This document shows positions 34,539 through 43,600 of a stretch of DNA of 64,000 nt, piece after piece. The translations under genes and the position numbers were made by a program. This stretch comes from Ravibacter sp037191015 (lineage in GTDB: Bacteria; Bacteroidota; Bacteroidia; Cytophagales; Spirosomataceae). How positions within the stretch are numbered: the stretch's first letter is position 1; each line of letters opens with the position of its first letter. The notes beneath the pieces are model-generated. The model saw nothing but the letters and a program-made list of their open reading frames with translations, ran no database searches and was not told the origin of the DNA. The stretch is taken from the NCBI GenBank assembly GCA_037191015.1, contig JBBCKD010000031.1, positions 1 to 64,000 of the forward strand, read 5' to 3'.

Positions 34539-35009
34539 TTACTTTCGCGAAAAGGATTGAATTGCGCTTTTCCAGTAAGGGTAAATAAAACAAGCTGCAC
34601 AGAATCCTAATGCATATTCCAGCAAAGCAAAAATCAACAACACTCCGGCAAGAAAAAGAGACAGTCCGTTAAATCCGTAAATCGAAGCGACAAGTATGGC
34701 CACACTAAAGGCCAGCCCTATCCTGGCAGCAAAGATCTTAGGACGGCGATTGGTGGGTTTTGCCGGGATTTTAAATAGGGTCAGGATCGACTTGCTGACC
34801 AATGCAAGGGGACTGACGTTGCCGGATTGAAAAGCACGAAGTGCAAAATCGATTACCAGGAAAGCTGGTATCAGCCAAAAATGACCGATCAGGAATAGAC
34901 GGGTAATCAGGAATAGACTGATCAGTATAACTACAAAAAATGCTGTAATCCTCACCTGGTTTTCATCTACTTTTAGGAGATCTACAGGGCATTCCCGGTA
35001 ATTTGCCAT
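34539..35009 (-). CDS. DUF4395 integral membrane protein
   Basis: 156 residues with four hydrophobic helices (FFVVILISLFLITRLFLI, FWLIPAFLVIDFALRAF, IGLAFSVAILVASIYGF, LAGVLLIFALLEYALGF). The N-terminal ECPVD and the Cys pair CAACFIYPYW near the end are typical of DUF4395. Such proteins often sit near sulfur-transfer or thioredoxin-like genes in other genomes (recalled). It follows the hydroxylase gene by 20 bp, so they are probably cotranscribed. Confidence 0.75.
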   Translation of the reverse strand: MANYRECPVDLLKVDENQVRITAFFVVILISLFLITRLFLIGHFWLIPAFLVIDFALRAFQSGNVSPLALVSKSILTLFKIPAKPTNRRPKIFAARIGLAFSVAILVASIYGFNGLSLFLAGVLLIFALLEYALGFCAACFIYPYWKSAIQSFSRK

Positions 35010-35029
35010 ATTAGGTGGTGTTTTTCCGT

Positions 35030-35860
35030 TTATTTTGACATTTCACTCCGCTCATCCTTCGATTTGAAAATAGGGTACCCCAATTGTACATACCAGGGTT
35101 CCTGGTGATATTCCTCCAATCCATATTGTTCAGGGTACTTTCTTGTAATATGCGCCGTTCCGAAAATCACGTCCCATATAAAATACATGTTCCCGTAATT
35201 GCCGTTGATCACTCCCACGCCGTCGCGGTCGTGCGCGGCGTGGTGGGCATGGTGGGTGGCCGGAGTAGAAATGACCCGTTCTATCACCCACATCACCGGA
35301 TGAAGCCATTTGATTTTGTAGAGGGGCTTATCCCACGGATAGGGAGAATGCGAAGCTATCCCGACCAATAATTTCAGAAAATAGCCTGCCAGGAAGGCCT
35401 GCCCGAACCCCAGGAAGATCAGCGTGGCAGAGACGAGGCGGGAAGGAAAAAGAAACAGGTACACCCAGGAGTTACGCCCGGAAAGAAGAACACTCATCTC
35501 GGGGGCGGAATGATGTACGCGATGCCCCTTCCATAGCCATTCGTAAGTATGGGCCGCCCTATGCCACCAGTATTGGGTAAAATCCTCCAGAAGCGTAACA
35601 ATGAGAAACCCGAGCCAGAAACCGACCCCTTCAAAGTAATTGGCATAGCCCGAAAAGAAATATTGCAGGACATAAGTCGTAAAAATAAAGCTCAACGGAC
35701 GGGTGATTACACTGGACATCAGTAAACCGGCTATCGTAATATGCCATTCGTTCTTATTCCAGCTTTTACTTTTAAAAACTCCTCCGATATATTCGGCCAA
35801 ACTGAAGGCAGTCAGTAAAATGATGATCTCATAGTAGATGGTGGTTTCTGTAAATTTCAT
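35030..35860 (-). CDS. sterol-desaturase/fatty-acid-hydroxylase family membrane di-iron enzyme
   Basis: 276 residues with several membrane helices and the three His boxes of the superfamily: HRAAH (YWWHRAAHTYEWLWKGHR), HRVHHS and HHAHHAAHD, followed by NYGNMYFIWDVIFGTAH. These bind a di-iron centre that hydroxylates or desaturates lipid chains in the inner membrane. Bacterial members act on sterol-like molecules, carotenoids, sphingolipid-like or ornithine lipids; the substrate cannot be chosen here. A copy of the shared dyad lies 24 bp before the start codon. Confidence 0.88.
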   Translation of the reverse strand: MKFTETTIYYEIIILLTAFSLAEYIGGVFKSKSWNKNEWHITIAGLLMSSVITRPLSFIFTTYVLQYFFSGYANYFEGVGFWLGFLIVTLLEDFTQYWWHRAAHTYEWLWKGHRVHHSAPEMSVLLSGRNSWVYLFLFPSRLVSATLIFLGFGQAFLAGYFLKLLVGIASHSPYPWDKPLYKIKWLHPVMWVIERVISTPATHHAHHAAHDRDGVGVINGNYGNMYFIWDVIFGTAHITRKYPEQYGLEEYHQEPWYVQLGYPIFKSKDERSEMSK

Positions 35861-35883
35861 AATAAAACAATTTATATACTTAA

Positions 35884-35900
35884 TCTATAGAATTACTAGT
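35884..35900. promoter_or_regulatory. 17-bp dyad upstream of the hydroxylase gene (shared motif, site 3)
   Basis: Plus strand TCTATA-GAATT-ACTAGT. One half-site is perfect and the other has two changes. In the gene direction it reads ACTAGT-AATTC-TATAGA, aligning with site 4 including the following ATTAA. Confidence 0.5.
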
Positions 35901-35967
35901 TTTATATCTTCACATGCTATTCCCGGAATGAGCCGGCAGGCGGGTAGTTACAGGATGCTGGTACCTC

Positions 35968-37440
35968 TTATGATGATGTGTTTGATTTTAGTTCCTCCAA
36001 TGCTGCACGGGCCTTGATATCGACCGTATTTTTTAATTCATGCGCTTTACAGGACAGGGCTTTCTCAAAATAAGCCCTGGCGCGGGCAGGTTGTTTACCG
36101 GATTGGTACACGTATCCCAGGTGCAATGAAGCATTAGCGGAAGCGGAATCCCAATCAGCTTTACTGCTGATCATGAGGGCTTTCATAAGGTGGGATTCCG
36201 CTTCCGCCAGTTGGCCGTATTTATGGTTACAGACTCCTGTCAGAAAATGGTACTCGCTTAGCCACTCGCTGCCTGAGGAAGGGGGCTGAAGTTGTTTCAA
36301 GTACTTGGAAGCCTCCTGATAATGTCCTCCCTCCAGGGCTATCCTGGCTTGCAAGAGCTCTTTCCCGGGGATTTCTTTGCTGATGAGTTGATGAACTTTA
36401 GCTGCATTCTTATCGAGATCAGAACCGGCATTACCCGACTGGGGAATCATTTTGAAGTGATAGAAAGATTTTTCGCTGTTTCCGGATAACCGGTAGGCAT
36501 AATAAAGCTTAAGATGGGTGTCCTTAACGTAGATTTCTCCCCTGGTGCTGCGCAAATAGTTCTGGTATGCACTCGCCGCCAGGTCATAATTACCCGCCGC
36601 CAGGTAGGCGTCACCTTTATGCAAATGAAAAACCGGGCATTTCAGAAATTTATTGCCGGACGGGATACCGTTAAGAATTTTCAGGCATTGAGCGGCCCGC
36701 TGGGTGCGAAGTGAGATCGAAGCGCCTAAAAACCGGGCATTCAGGTCGTCGGGCCTGGCGTTCACATAGTTGATCAGGGCCTGGTTATCTCTTTCATCGA
36801 ACCGCGCAGTAAAGGCTTTGAGGAACAGCGAGCAATACAACGCCTCGTTTCCCCATATCTCATCTCTTGTCGCCTTTTCCAGTTCCGAAAACCCGTCGTA
36901 GATGTTACCTTTTACCCCCAGAAGTTTCAAAGCCCATTTGTAATTCTCCGGAACGGATCCGATGAGCACATGAATGTTGCCCAGTGATTTATAATGAGGT
37001 ACAAAGGCAGGAAATTCTTTCTGATTGGCAGATATCAATTTGTAGGCCTGAATAAGGCTATACGCCCCTTTTGTCCCCTTACCGAATTTCAGCTTTAATA
37101 CCGCCCATTGTGTAAGGATCTCGGCACGAAGAAACCTGTTGTAGGGCGAGCCTGGGCTCAGGTTTTCAATAGCAGCCAACCTAACCGCTTCATTGGAAGA
37201 GGCACTGTTAAATTCGTTTTCACTGCTGCTGTTCAGTATTTCTATGAATTCAACGTAGTTTTCAAGATAAATCCTGAACGGCCCGCTTGCAGGCAGGGTA
37301 GCAATACCGGATCTGGCCCTGGCAATTTCCAGGCTGAAAACCTGGTTATACAATTCTGAGAACCCCGGAGGCATTGTAAAATCGCTCCCGAAGGCAGGAT
37401 TAGAAAGCATAATCAGGATAGAGGGTATAAATCTTTTCAT
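35968..37440 (-). CDS. periplasmic TPR-repeat protein
   Basis: 490 residues with a signal peptide (MKRFIPSILIMLSNPAFGS). The sequence is helical throughout with tetratricopeptide repeats, clearest at KGDAYLAAGNYDLAASAYQN, FLTGVCNHKYGQLAEAESHL and LHLGYVYQSGKQPARARAYF. No enzymatic motif was found, so a scaffold or interaction role is likely. The gene starts 1 bp after the SDR stop codon on the same strand, so the two are almost certainly cotranslated from one mRNA. Confidence 0.8.
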   Translation of the reverse strand: MKRFIPSILIMLSNPAFGSDFTMPPGFSELYNQVFSLEIARARSGIATLPASGPFRIYLENYVEFIEILNSSSENEFNSASSNEAVRLAAIENLSPGSPYNRFLRAEILTQWAVLKLKFGKGTKGAYSLIQAYKLISANQKEFPAFVPHYKSLGNIHVLIGSVPENYKWALKLLGVKGNIYDGFSELEKATRDEIWGNEALYCSLFLKAFTARFDERDNQALINYVNARPDDLNARFLGASISLRTQRAAQCLKILNGIPSGNKFLKCPVFHLHKGDAYLAAGNYDLAASAYQNYLRSTRGEIYVKDTHLKLYYAYRLSGNSEKSFYHFKMIPQSGNAGSDLDKNAAKVHQLISKEIPGKELLQARIALEGGHYQEASKYLKQLQPPSSGSEWLSEYHFLTGVCNHKYGQLAEAESHLMKALMISSKADWDSASANASLHLGYVYQSGKQPARARAYFEKALSCKAHELKNTVDIKARAALEELKSNTSS

Positions 37441-37441
37441 C

Positions 37442-38242
37442 TTATTCCGGTTTGTAAATTTTTGCGCCTACGGCTTCGGTCAGGGCCTTGGGTGCAAACC
37501 GGGGAAGGTAAGCATTCAGAACATTGGTAAACCCCGGGATTACCTCCGACCTTCCGGCAAAGAGCCCCTCTACCCCTATTTTCGCTACCTCATCGGGCGA
37601 CATATTGAGCTTTTTGGCCAGCTTTTTAAGGGAAGGCCCCATGCCGGCCCGGTGCACAAAATGAGTATCGGTACTTCCCGGAGAGAGGCTGGTGAGCGAT
37701 ATGTTGGATTTGCGGAGCTCATATCTCAAAGCCCGGTTGAAGGATAAAACGGCAGCTTTGGAAGCAGAGTAAACCGCGAAATAAGGCACAGCCTGGTAGG
37801 CTGCCGTACTGGCTACATTCAGGATATACCGCTTTGCGTTGCCTTCGAGTACCGGCAGGTAAAGATAAGTGAGCTTTATAAGGGCCTTCAGGTTGACGTC
37901 TATGATCAGGAGTTGCTCGCTTAAATCCAGCGTTTGGAAATAGCCGTTCAGACCGAAACCGGCATTGTTTACCACCACTTCCAGGTTACCATGATATTTC
38001 TTCGTCCAGTCCAGTATATCGGAGTAATCATCAAGACGGCTCAGATCAAAGTTCAGCCCTTTTATATCCAATCCTTTAAATTTCCTTTGAAAGCCGGAAA
38101 CAGTCTTCTCCAGCTCTGCCCCGTCAGAATCTACCAGCAGCAGGCCATACCCCCTGGCAGCCAACTCCCGTGCTATACTCCTGCCAATACCCTTGGCAGC
38201 CCCGGTTACAAAAGCGTATTTATGTAAATTTTTTCCGGACAT
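37442..38242 (-). CDS. short-chain dehydrogenase/reductase
   Basis: 266 residues. Classical SDR motifs: TGAAKGIGRSIARELA (TGxxxGIG cofactor loop), VVNNAGFGLNG (NNAG), catalytic Ser in NVASTAAYQ and Y-x-x-x-K in YSASKAAVLSF, then LSPGSTDTHF. The D at VDSDGAELE favours NAD(H), but this is only a hint. It resembles DltE/YqjQ-like SDRs that act on lipid or fatty-acyl ketones. It heads the SDR-TPR operon, with a TATCTTTG box and the shared dyad upstream. Confidence 0.9.
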   Translation of the reverse strand: MSGKNLHKYAFVTGAAKGIGRSIARELAARGYGLLLVDSDGAELEKTVSGFQRKFKGLDIKGLNFDLSRLDDYSDILDWTKKYHGNLEVVVNNAGFGLNGYFQTLDLSEQLLIIDVNLKALIKLTYLYLPVLEGNAKRYILNVASTAAYQAVPYFAVYSASKAAVLSFNRALRYELRKSNISLTSLSPGSTDTHFVHRAGMGPSLKKLAKKLNMSPDEVAKIGVEGLFAGRSEVIPGFTNVLNAYLPRFAPKALTEAVGAKIYKPE

Positions 38243-38275
38243 AATAGTTAACTAATTTTTACCGATACCGGGAGG

Positions 38276-38283
38276 CAAAGATA
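38276..38283 (-). promoter_or_regulatory. -7 box of the SDR operon
   Basis: On the minus strand TATCTTTG matches TAnnTTTG, 34 bp before the SDR start codon. Confidence 0.6.
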
Positions 38284-38310
38284 GATACGATAATTTATTA
38301 TCCTATTAAA

Positions 38311-38327
38311 TCTATAGACTTTATAGT
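38311..38327. promoter_or_regulatory. 17-bp dyad upstream of the SDR operon (shared motif, site 4)
   Basis: Plus strand TCTATA-GACTT-TATAGT. In the direction of the SDR gene it contains CTATAAAGTCTATAG, 15 bases identical to site 1 upstream of susC. It lies between divergent genes and could also affect the regulator at 38506. Confidence 0.65.
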
Positions 38328-38505
38328 GGTATATATCCCATGAATACGTCATTGTATAATTGGTCAAACCGTAGAGACGCTATGCATGGGAGATCTGATT
38401 GCTAAATTCTTAAAAAAACATCGGCTTCTTCAAAAATTGCTGTAATTTTATTCGTGTACTTGAGTGGTGATTTTACCTTTCCTATCCTGAACTCAGGTTA
38501 TTTAA

Positions 38506-40236
38506 ATGAAAAGCATTCATCCCGGCATTTTTCTCATAGGGTGTATATTTTTTGTCTTACCCGCTGCCACGGGACAAGTGGAAGCCTTGTTCAGGAAAAG
38601 TCCTGACGAAAGAATTATGTGGCTGAGTGCAAACCCTGTCTGGCATTCGAAGGACTCGATCGCGGTTACCAGGCAATTGGACAGCGTTTTCGTGACGGCC
38701 ACGCGAAACAACGACCTCCGCCTCGCATGGTATGCCGAGCTCCACAAAGTTATTCTTGCTTACCTGCTGCAGATCGACCGTGGAGGGGAAGTGACGGCTT
38801 TCGAAGATTACCGTGAGCACATCGAATCCTGTCCGGTGCCGGAAGTAAAAGCAGCCTATTGGTTTAAATCCGGCTACCATTGTTTCAGGCATTTCCGGTT
38901 TGACGAAGCGCTGCCTTTGCTCTTCCGCTCAAAAAATGAGTTTGAAAAAATAGGGTTCGATCACATCCCCAATAACCAGGAATACCTCTATGGCTTTGGG
39001 GAAATGTATTATTGGTTCGAGGACTATGCCAACGCCATAAAGCTTTGGGAGAAGGCCTTAAGCTACCCGAACCCGACAAGGCGAGGGGAGGTTTCTCTCC
39101 TGAACTCGATCGGAATGGCCTACCAGCGCCTGGGGAATTTCAAAAAGGCCGAAGAAATGTTCCTGCAATGCTCCCTGCGCGCCAACCGCTACGCAGATAT
39201 TATTTATTGGGGTATCTCCACCGGAAACTACGGGAACACACTGAGGCTGCAGGGAAAAAACCGGGAGGCGCTTCCACACCTTTATACCGATTTCGACATC
39301 TGCCAGCATACCGTACCGGAAAATGCAGCCATTACGGCCCTCTATATCGCCAAAGCCCTTATGGAGCTCGATAGCCTGGAAAAGGCCAGAACGTATATTA
39401 CTTTATCGCTCCCGCTGTCGCCCGCTTTCGGATGGTCAAGTTATCCCGTGAATTATTATGAAGCGCTGGCGCTGTATCACAAAAAAAGAAAGGAACACGC
39501 GCTGCAGTCCATGTATATGGATTCGTTACTGTATTTGAAGGATAGCCTCAAACTGGTTTTCAGCAACAAGCTGCTCACCGTAAACGAAAATCTGGTCAGC
39601 GCCGAAAAATACCTGAATGAGATCGAAAGCATTGAAAAACAACAGGAAAATGCCATTCTCGTACGCAACCTTATTATCGGGACGCTGCTGCTTTTTTTCG
39701 GATCAGTCTTTTACGTACTGTACCTGAAACGCCAGAAACTGATAAAGGAAAGGCAGGACCAGAAAGAACGGCAGAAAAGGGCGGATGACCTGCTGGCCCG
39801 TGCGAAGGTCGAATTGCAGCAGTACCTTGGCCATATAAATGATAAAAAAGAATTTATAGAAAAAATAAACCAGGAGCTGGCACAATCCAACAACCCGGCC
39901 AGCAATGCCGATACCAACGGCGATGCCCGGCTTTTCAACCTCGAAGCGCTGCTGGAAAGTGTGATCCTGACCGAAAAGGACTGGCAGCAATTCAAGTTCC
40001 TGTTCGAACAGGTTTATCCCGATTTCTTCGAAAACCTGAAAAAAAAATACACCGATCTCACGCCGGCGGAAATCCGCTTGCTTGCATTGCTCAAGCTAGA
40101 CATTTCTACCAAACAAATAGCGTATATGCTGGGGGTTTCCATGGAAACGATCCGGAAGTCGCGCTACCGCCTGCGCAAAAAGCTCGAGCATATTGGCGTC
40201 TCCGCCGATCTTGAAGGACTGATCGACGAGTTATGA
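38506..40236 (+). CDS. membrane-bound TPR regulator with LuxR-type DNA-binding domain
   Basis: 576 residues. Signal peptide (MKSIHPGIFLIGCIFFVLP), then TPR-like helices outside the membrane to about residue 370 (NSIGMAYQRLGNFKKAEEMF), and one transmembrane helix at about 383-407 (LVRNLIIGTLLLFFGSVFYV). A cytoplasmic coiled coil (about 410-470) precedes a C-terminal helix-turn-helix (LTPAEIRLLALLKLDISTKQ, IAYMLGVSMETIRKSRYRLR). This is a one-protein sensor: it senses outside and binds DNA inside. Targets are unknown; the TGTCCACG repeats just downstream, before the T9SS adhesin, are candidates. Confidence 0.88.
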   Translation: MKSIHPGIFLIGCIFFVLPAATGQVEALFRKSPDERIMWLSANPVWHSKDSIAVTRQLDSVFVTATRNNDLRLAWYAELHKVILAYLLQIDRGGEVTAFEDYREHIESCPVPEVKAAYWFKSGYHCFRHFRFDEALPLLFRSKNEFEKIGFDHIPNNQEYLYGFGEMYYWFEDYANAIKLWEKALSYPNPTRRGEVSLLNSIGMAYQRLGNFKKAEEMFLQCSLRANRYADIIYWGISTGNYGNTLRLQGKNREALPHLYTDFDICQHTVPENAAITALYIAKALMELDSLEKARTYITLSLPLSPAFGWSSYPVNYYEALALYHKKRKEHALQSMYMDSLLYLKDSLKLVFSNKLLTVNENLVSAEKYLNEIESIEKQQENAILVRNLIIGTLLLFFGSVFYVLYLKRQKLIKERQDQKERQKRADDLLARAKVELQQYLGHINDKKEFIEKINQELAQSNNPASNADTNGDARLFNLEALLESVILTEKDWQQFKFLFEQVYPDFFENLKKKYTDLTPAEIRLLALLKLDISTKQIAYMLGVSMETIRKSRYRLRKKLEHIGVSADLEGLIDEL

Positions 40237-40264
40237 ACAGGCGCGGATAATACGCCTGTGAATC

Positions 40265-40297
40265 ATTATAACTTGCTATATAAAAGCAAGTTATAAT
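40265..40297. repeat. perfect 13-bp inverted repeat after the regulator gene
   Basis: ATTATAACTTGCT and AGCAAGTTATAAT are separated by 7 nt. It lies 28 bp past the stop codon. No T-run follows, so it could be a weak terminator or a protein site. Confidence 0.6.
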
Positions 40298-40301
40298 ACT
40301 A

Positions 40302-40410
40302 TGTCCACGCTTTCTCATGGCTTTGTCCCGGCCTGTCCACGCTTTGCCCCAAACAATGTCCACGGTCTGAAATAGCGGTCAGGCCGGAGCTTACCTACCT
40401 TTTGTCCAGG
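40302..40410 (+). repeat. TGTCCACG direct repeats
   Basis: TGTCCACGCTTT occurs at 40302 and 40334, TGTCCACG at 40357 and a variant TGTCCAGG at 40403. All are in the same orientation, upstream of the small membrane protein and the T9SS surface protein. They may be operator half-sites. Confidence 0.5.
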
Positions 40411-40442
40411 TTTTCCTTCCCCGGTTACTTAATGCATACATT

Positions 40443-40604
40443 ATGTCAAGCATTTTCACAGACAAATTGATGCGCAGGTGGATCCTGCAAATCCTCGGGC
40501 TTATACTACTGGCGGCATTTCTGACAATTGTCACCTGGCTGATCTATGATTATCAGATTCATAAGCTGGAAAATCAGCGTCCAACGAAAGAAATGAAACC
40601 GTGA
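40443..40604 (+). CDS. small single-pass membrane protein (53 aa)
   Basis: The ORF MSSIFTDKLMRRWILQILGL continues with ILLAAFLTIVTWLIYDY and a charged tail ending PTKEMKP. One membrane helix is flanked by basic residues on the N-terminal side. It lies 56 bp before the large surface protein and behind the repeat cluster, so it may be cotranscribed with that gene. No family is recognised. Confidence 0.5.
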   Translation: MSSIFTDKLMRRWILQILGLILLAAFLTIVTWLIYDYQIHKLENQRPTKEMKP

Positions 40605-40660
40605 TCCGATTACCTGTTTCGCCTTGATCTTTTAGAGGTCACTTAACCTTATCAATTGCT

Positions 40661-43600
40661 ATGATCCGTACTTTGACCCAAAAACACATTTCCGCCCGCA
40701 TGCCGGCAGGGCTTATCCTGCTGGTTTCCCTGCTCCTGGGTACGCAGGTACTCCGGGCCCAGACCACCACCTGGACCGGCTCGACCGGCACCAACTGGAA
40801 CACCGCTACCAACTGGTCGGGTGGAGAGGTGCCCGTGGCCGCAGACGAGGTCGTCATCCCCGGCGCTCCTGCCAACCAGCCCGTCATTAATACAGCGGCA
40901 GTAGCCCGCACGATCACCGTGCAGAGCGGGGCCACCCTCACCGTGCAAGCCGCGGGCAGCCTGACCCTCAACGGCAGCGCGATACAGGCTATCCATAACC
41001 AGGGCACTGTGCAAAACCACGGCAACATCGTCATCGGGAATACGGCAGGCGTGGGGCAGACAGGCGTTCGGAACGACGCCGTGTTCCACAACAACAGCGG
41101 CGGCACGATCAGCATAGACCAGTCAACTCATTATGGCCTGCGAAATCTAGGCAGCATCTTCACCAATGCTGGCAAAATTACCATTGGAGGCAATGCGGGT
41201 GCGGGGAATGTGGGGCTTTTCCACGAAAACGGCACCTTTACCAACGACAGCGATGCAGAGATCAGCGTTGACCGGTCAAACATTTATGGCCTGGAACAGG
41301 ACGGCGGCACGTTCACCAATGCCGGTAAAATTACCATGGGAGCCAATGCGGGCCTAGGGGGGTACGGGCTTGCCAGCGACGGTGTGTTCAACAACAACAG
41401 CAGCGGCGAGATCAACATAGGCTATGTAAATATCGGCTTGTGGAATTTCGACCAGGCATTCAACAATTGGGGCAAAATTAACCTTGGTATTATTAATGAC
41501 CTGGGGTTGGCCGGCCTTCGGAATACTGCCCCGTTCTATAACCACAGCGGCGGTGAGATCAGTATAAACCGGACGATCAATGCCGGCCTGGATAATTACA
41601 ATAGCCAGAGTACGTTCATCAATTCGGGCAAAATTACCATTGGGGCTATTAATCTCCTGGCGGGTGATGCCATTTCTAACTGGGGCGCAGGCTATTTCCA
41701 AAACGACGCCTGCGCGCTCATCCACATCGTTTCCGATAATGTCATTTCAAATTCCAGCTCCCGCGGATTCGCCAATGCCGGCATCATCATCGAAAACGCC
41801 AGCGGGAACAGCAGTATCACCAGCAACTCTGGCATCGTACAAAACCTCAACGGCGGCACTTTCGGCATTGTGGATAACACCGGTTCCCTGATTACCGATC
41901 CCGGTACCATCTGGAGCGGCTGCACCAACACCAACTGGAACACAGCCGCCAACTGGCTCAGCAATACCGTACCTGTGGCTACAGACATGGTCATCATCCC
42001 CGGTGCACCCGCCAACCAGCCCGTTATCAGCGCGACGGCCTTGGCCCGTACTGTCACTGTGCTAAGCAATGCCACCCTCACCGTGCAGGCCGCAGGCAGC
42101 CTGACCATCAACAACAGCCCCGCACAGGGCATCCTCAACCAGGGCACGGTACAAAACCACGGCAACATCGTCATCGGGAATACGACAAACGTAGGGACTT
42201 ACGGCATTCGCAACGAATCCGTGTTCCACAATAACGGCGGGCAAATCGCCATAGACCGGTGGAGCAATACCGGCCTGTATAATGTCGGCGGCACCTTCAC
42301 CAATGCTGCCCAAATTACCATTGGGGCCATCGCAAGTGCGGGGGAGCGCGGCCTGTGGAATACCGGGGTATTCAACAACAACAGCGGTGAGATAACCATC
42401 AACCGGACAACCAATACCGGCCTGTATCATAGCGCCGGCACCTTCACCAATGCGTCCAAAATTACGATCGGGGCCATAGCGGGCGTGGGGCTTTACGGCG
42501 TTCGCAGCGCAGCCGCGTTCAACAATAACGCCGGGGGGGAGATCGGCGTTGACCGGTCAACCAACACCGGCCTGTATAATGGCTCCAACACATTTAACAA
42601 TGCCGCTAAAATTACGATCGGGGCCAATACCGGCGTGGGGACTTACGGCCTTCACAACGCAGCCGTGTTCAACAACAGCGGCGGGGAGATCAGCATTGAC
42701 CGCTCCTCCAACACCGGCCTGTATAATGGAGGTGGCACGTTCACCAACACGGCCAAAATCACCATCGGGGTCATAGACGGCGTAGGCAGCGAGGGGATCC
42801 GGAATAACGCTACTTTCCAGAATGCCGCCTGCGACGCTGTGATCAACATCGTCGCCAACGCCATTGTCAACAACACCGGCACTTTCAATAACGCCGGCAT
42901 TATTATCGAAAATGCTACGGGCACCAGCGGCATCACGAGCAACACGGGTGTGGTGCAAAACCTCAACGACGGCACCTTCAACGTCGGATCGGGCAATGCC
43001 CCCATCACGACAGCGGGCACCATCTGGATGGGTTGTGTGGATACCGACTGGAGCACCGCAGGCAACTGGCACACCGGCGCCGTGCCTACCAACACCGACC
43101 ATGCCATCATTTCTCCTGCTGCCAATACACCGGTGATCGAGGGCGGATGGTCAGCAGGCTCGGTACATATACTGGCCGGCGGCACGCTGACCATAGAAGC
43201 CGCCAGCAGCCTGGCCATCAACAGCTTTTTTACCCACATCACCATCACGGCCGGCTTTCGCAACCAGGGCATGGTATCCAACTACGGGCTGTTGATACTG
43301 GGCGGTGTGGCCAGCGTGGGCGACCGTGCCCTTTGGAACCAGTCCGTATTCACTAACCACACCGGCGCCAGAATCAGCGTCGACCGCGGCCTGCTGGCCA
43401 ACACCGGCGATTTCACCAACGACGGTGAAATCGCCATCGGAACAATAGCGCCCGTGGGCAGCTGGGGGCTTTGGAACAACGGTGGCTCCTTTACCAACAA
43501 CGGCCGGATCAGCATTGACAACGCTGTGAGCAGGGGCCTGTTCAACGCGAACGGTACCTTCACCAATGCGGGCGGGATCACCATCGGCGCCACAGCCGGA

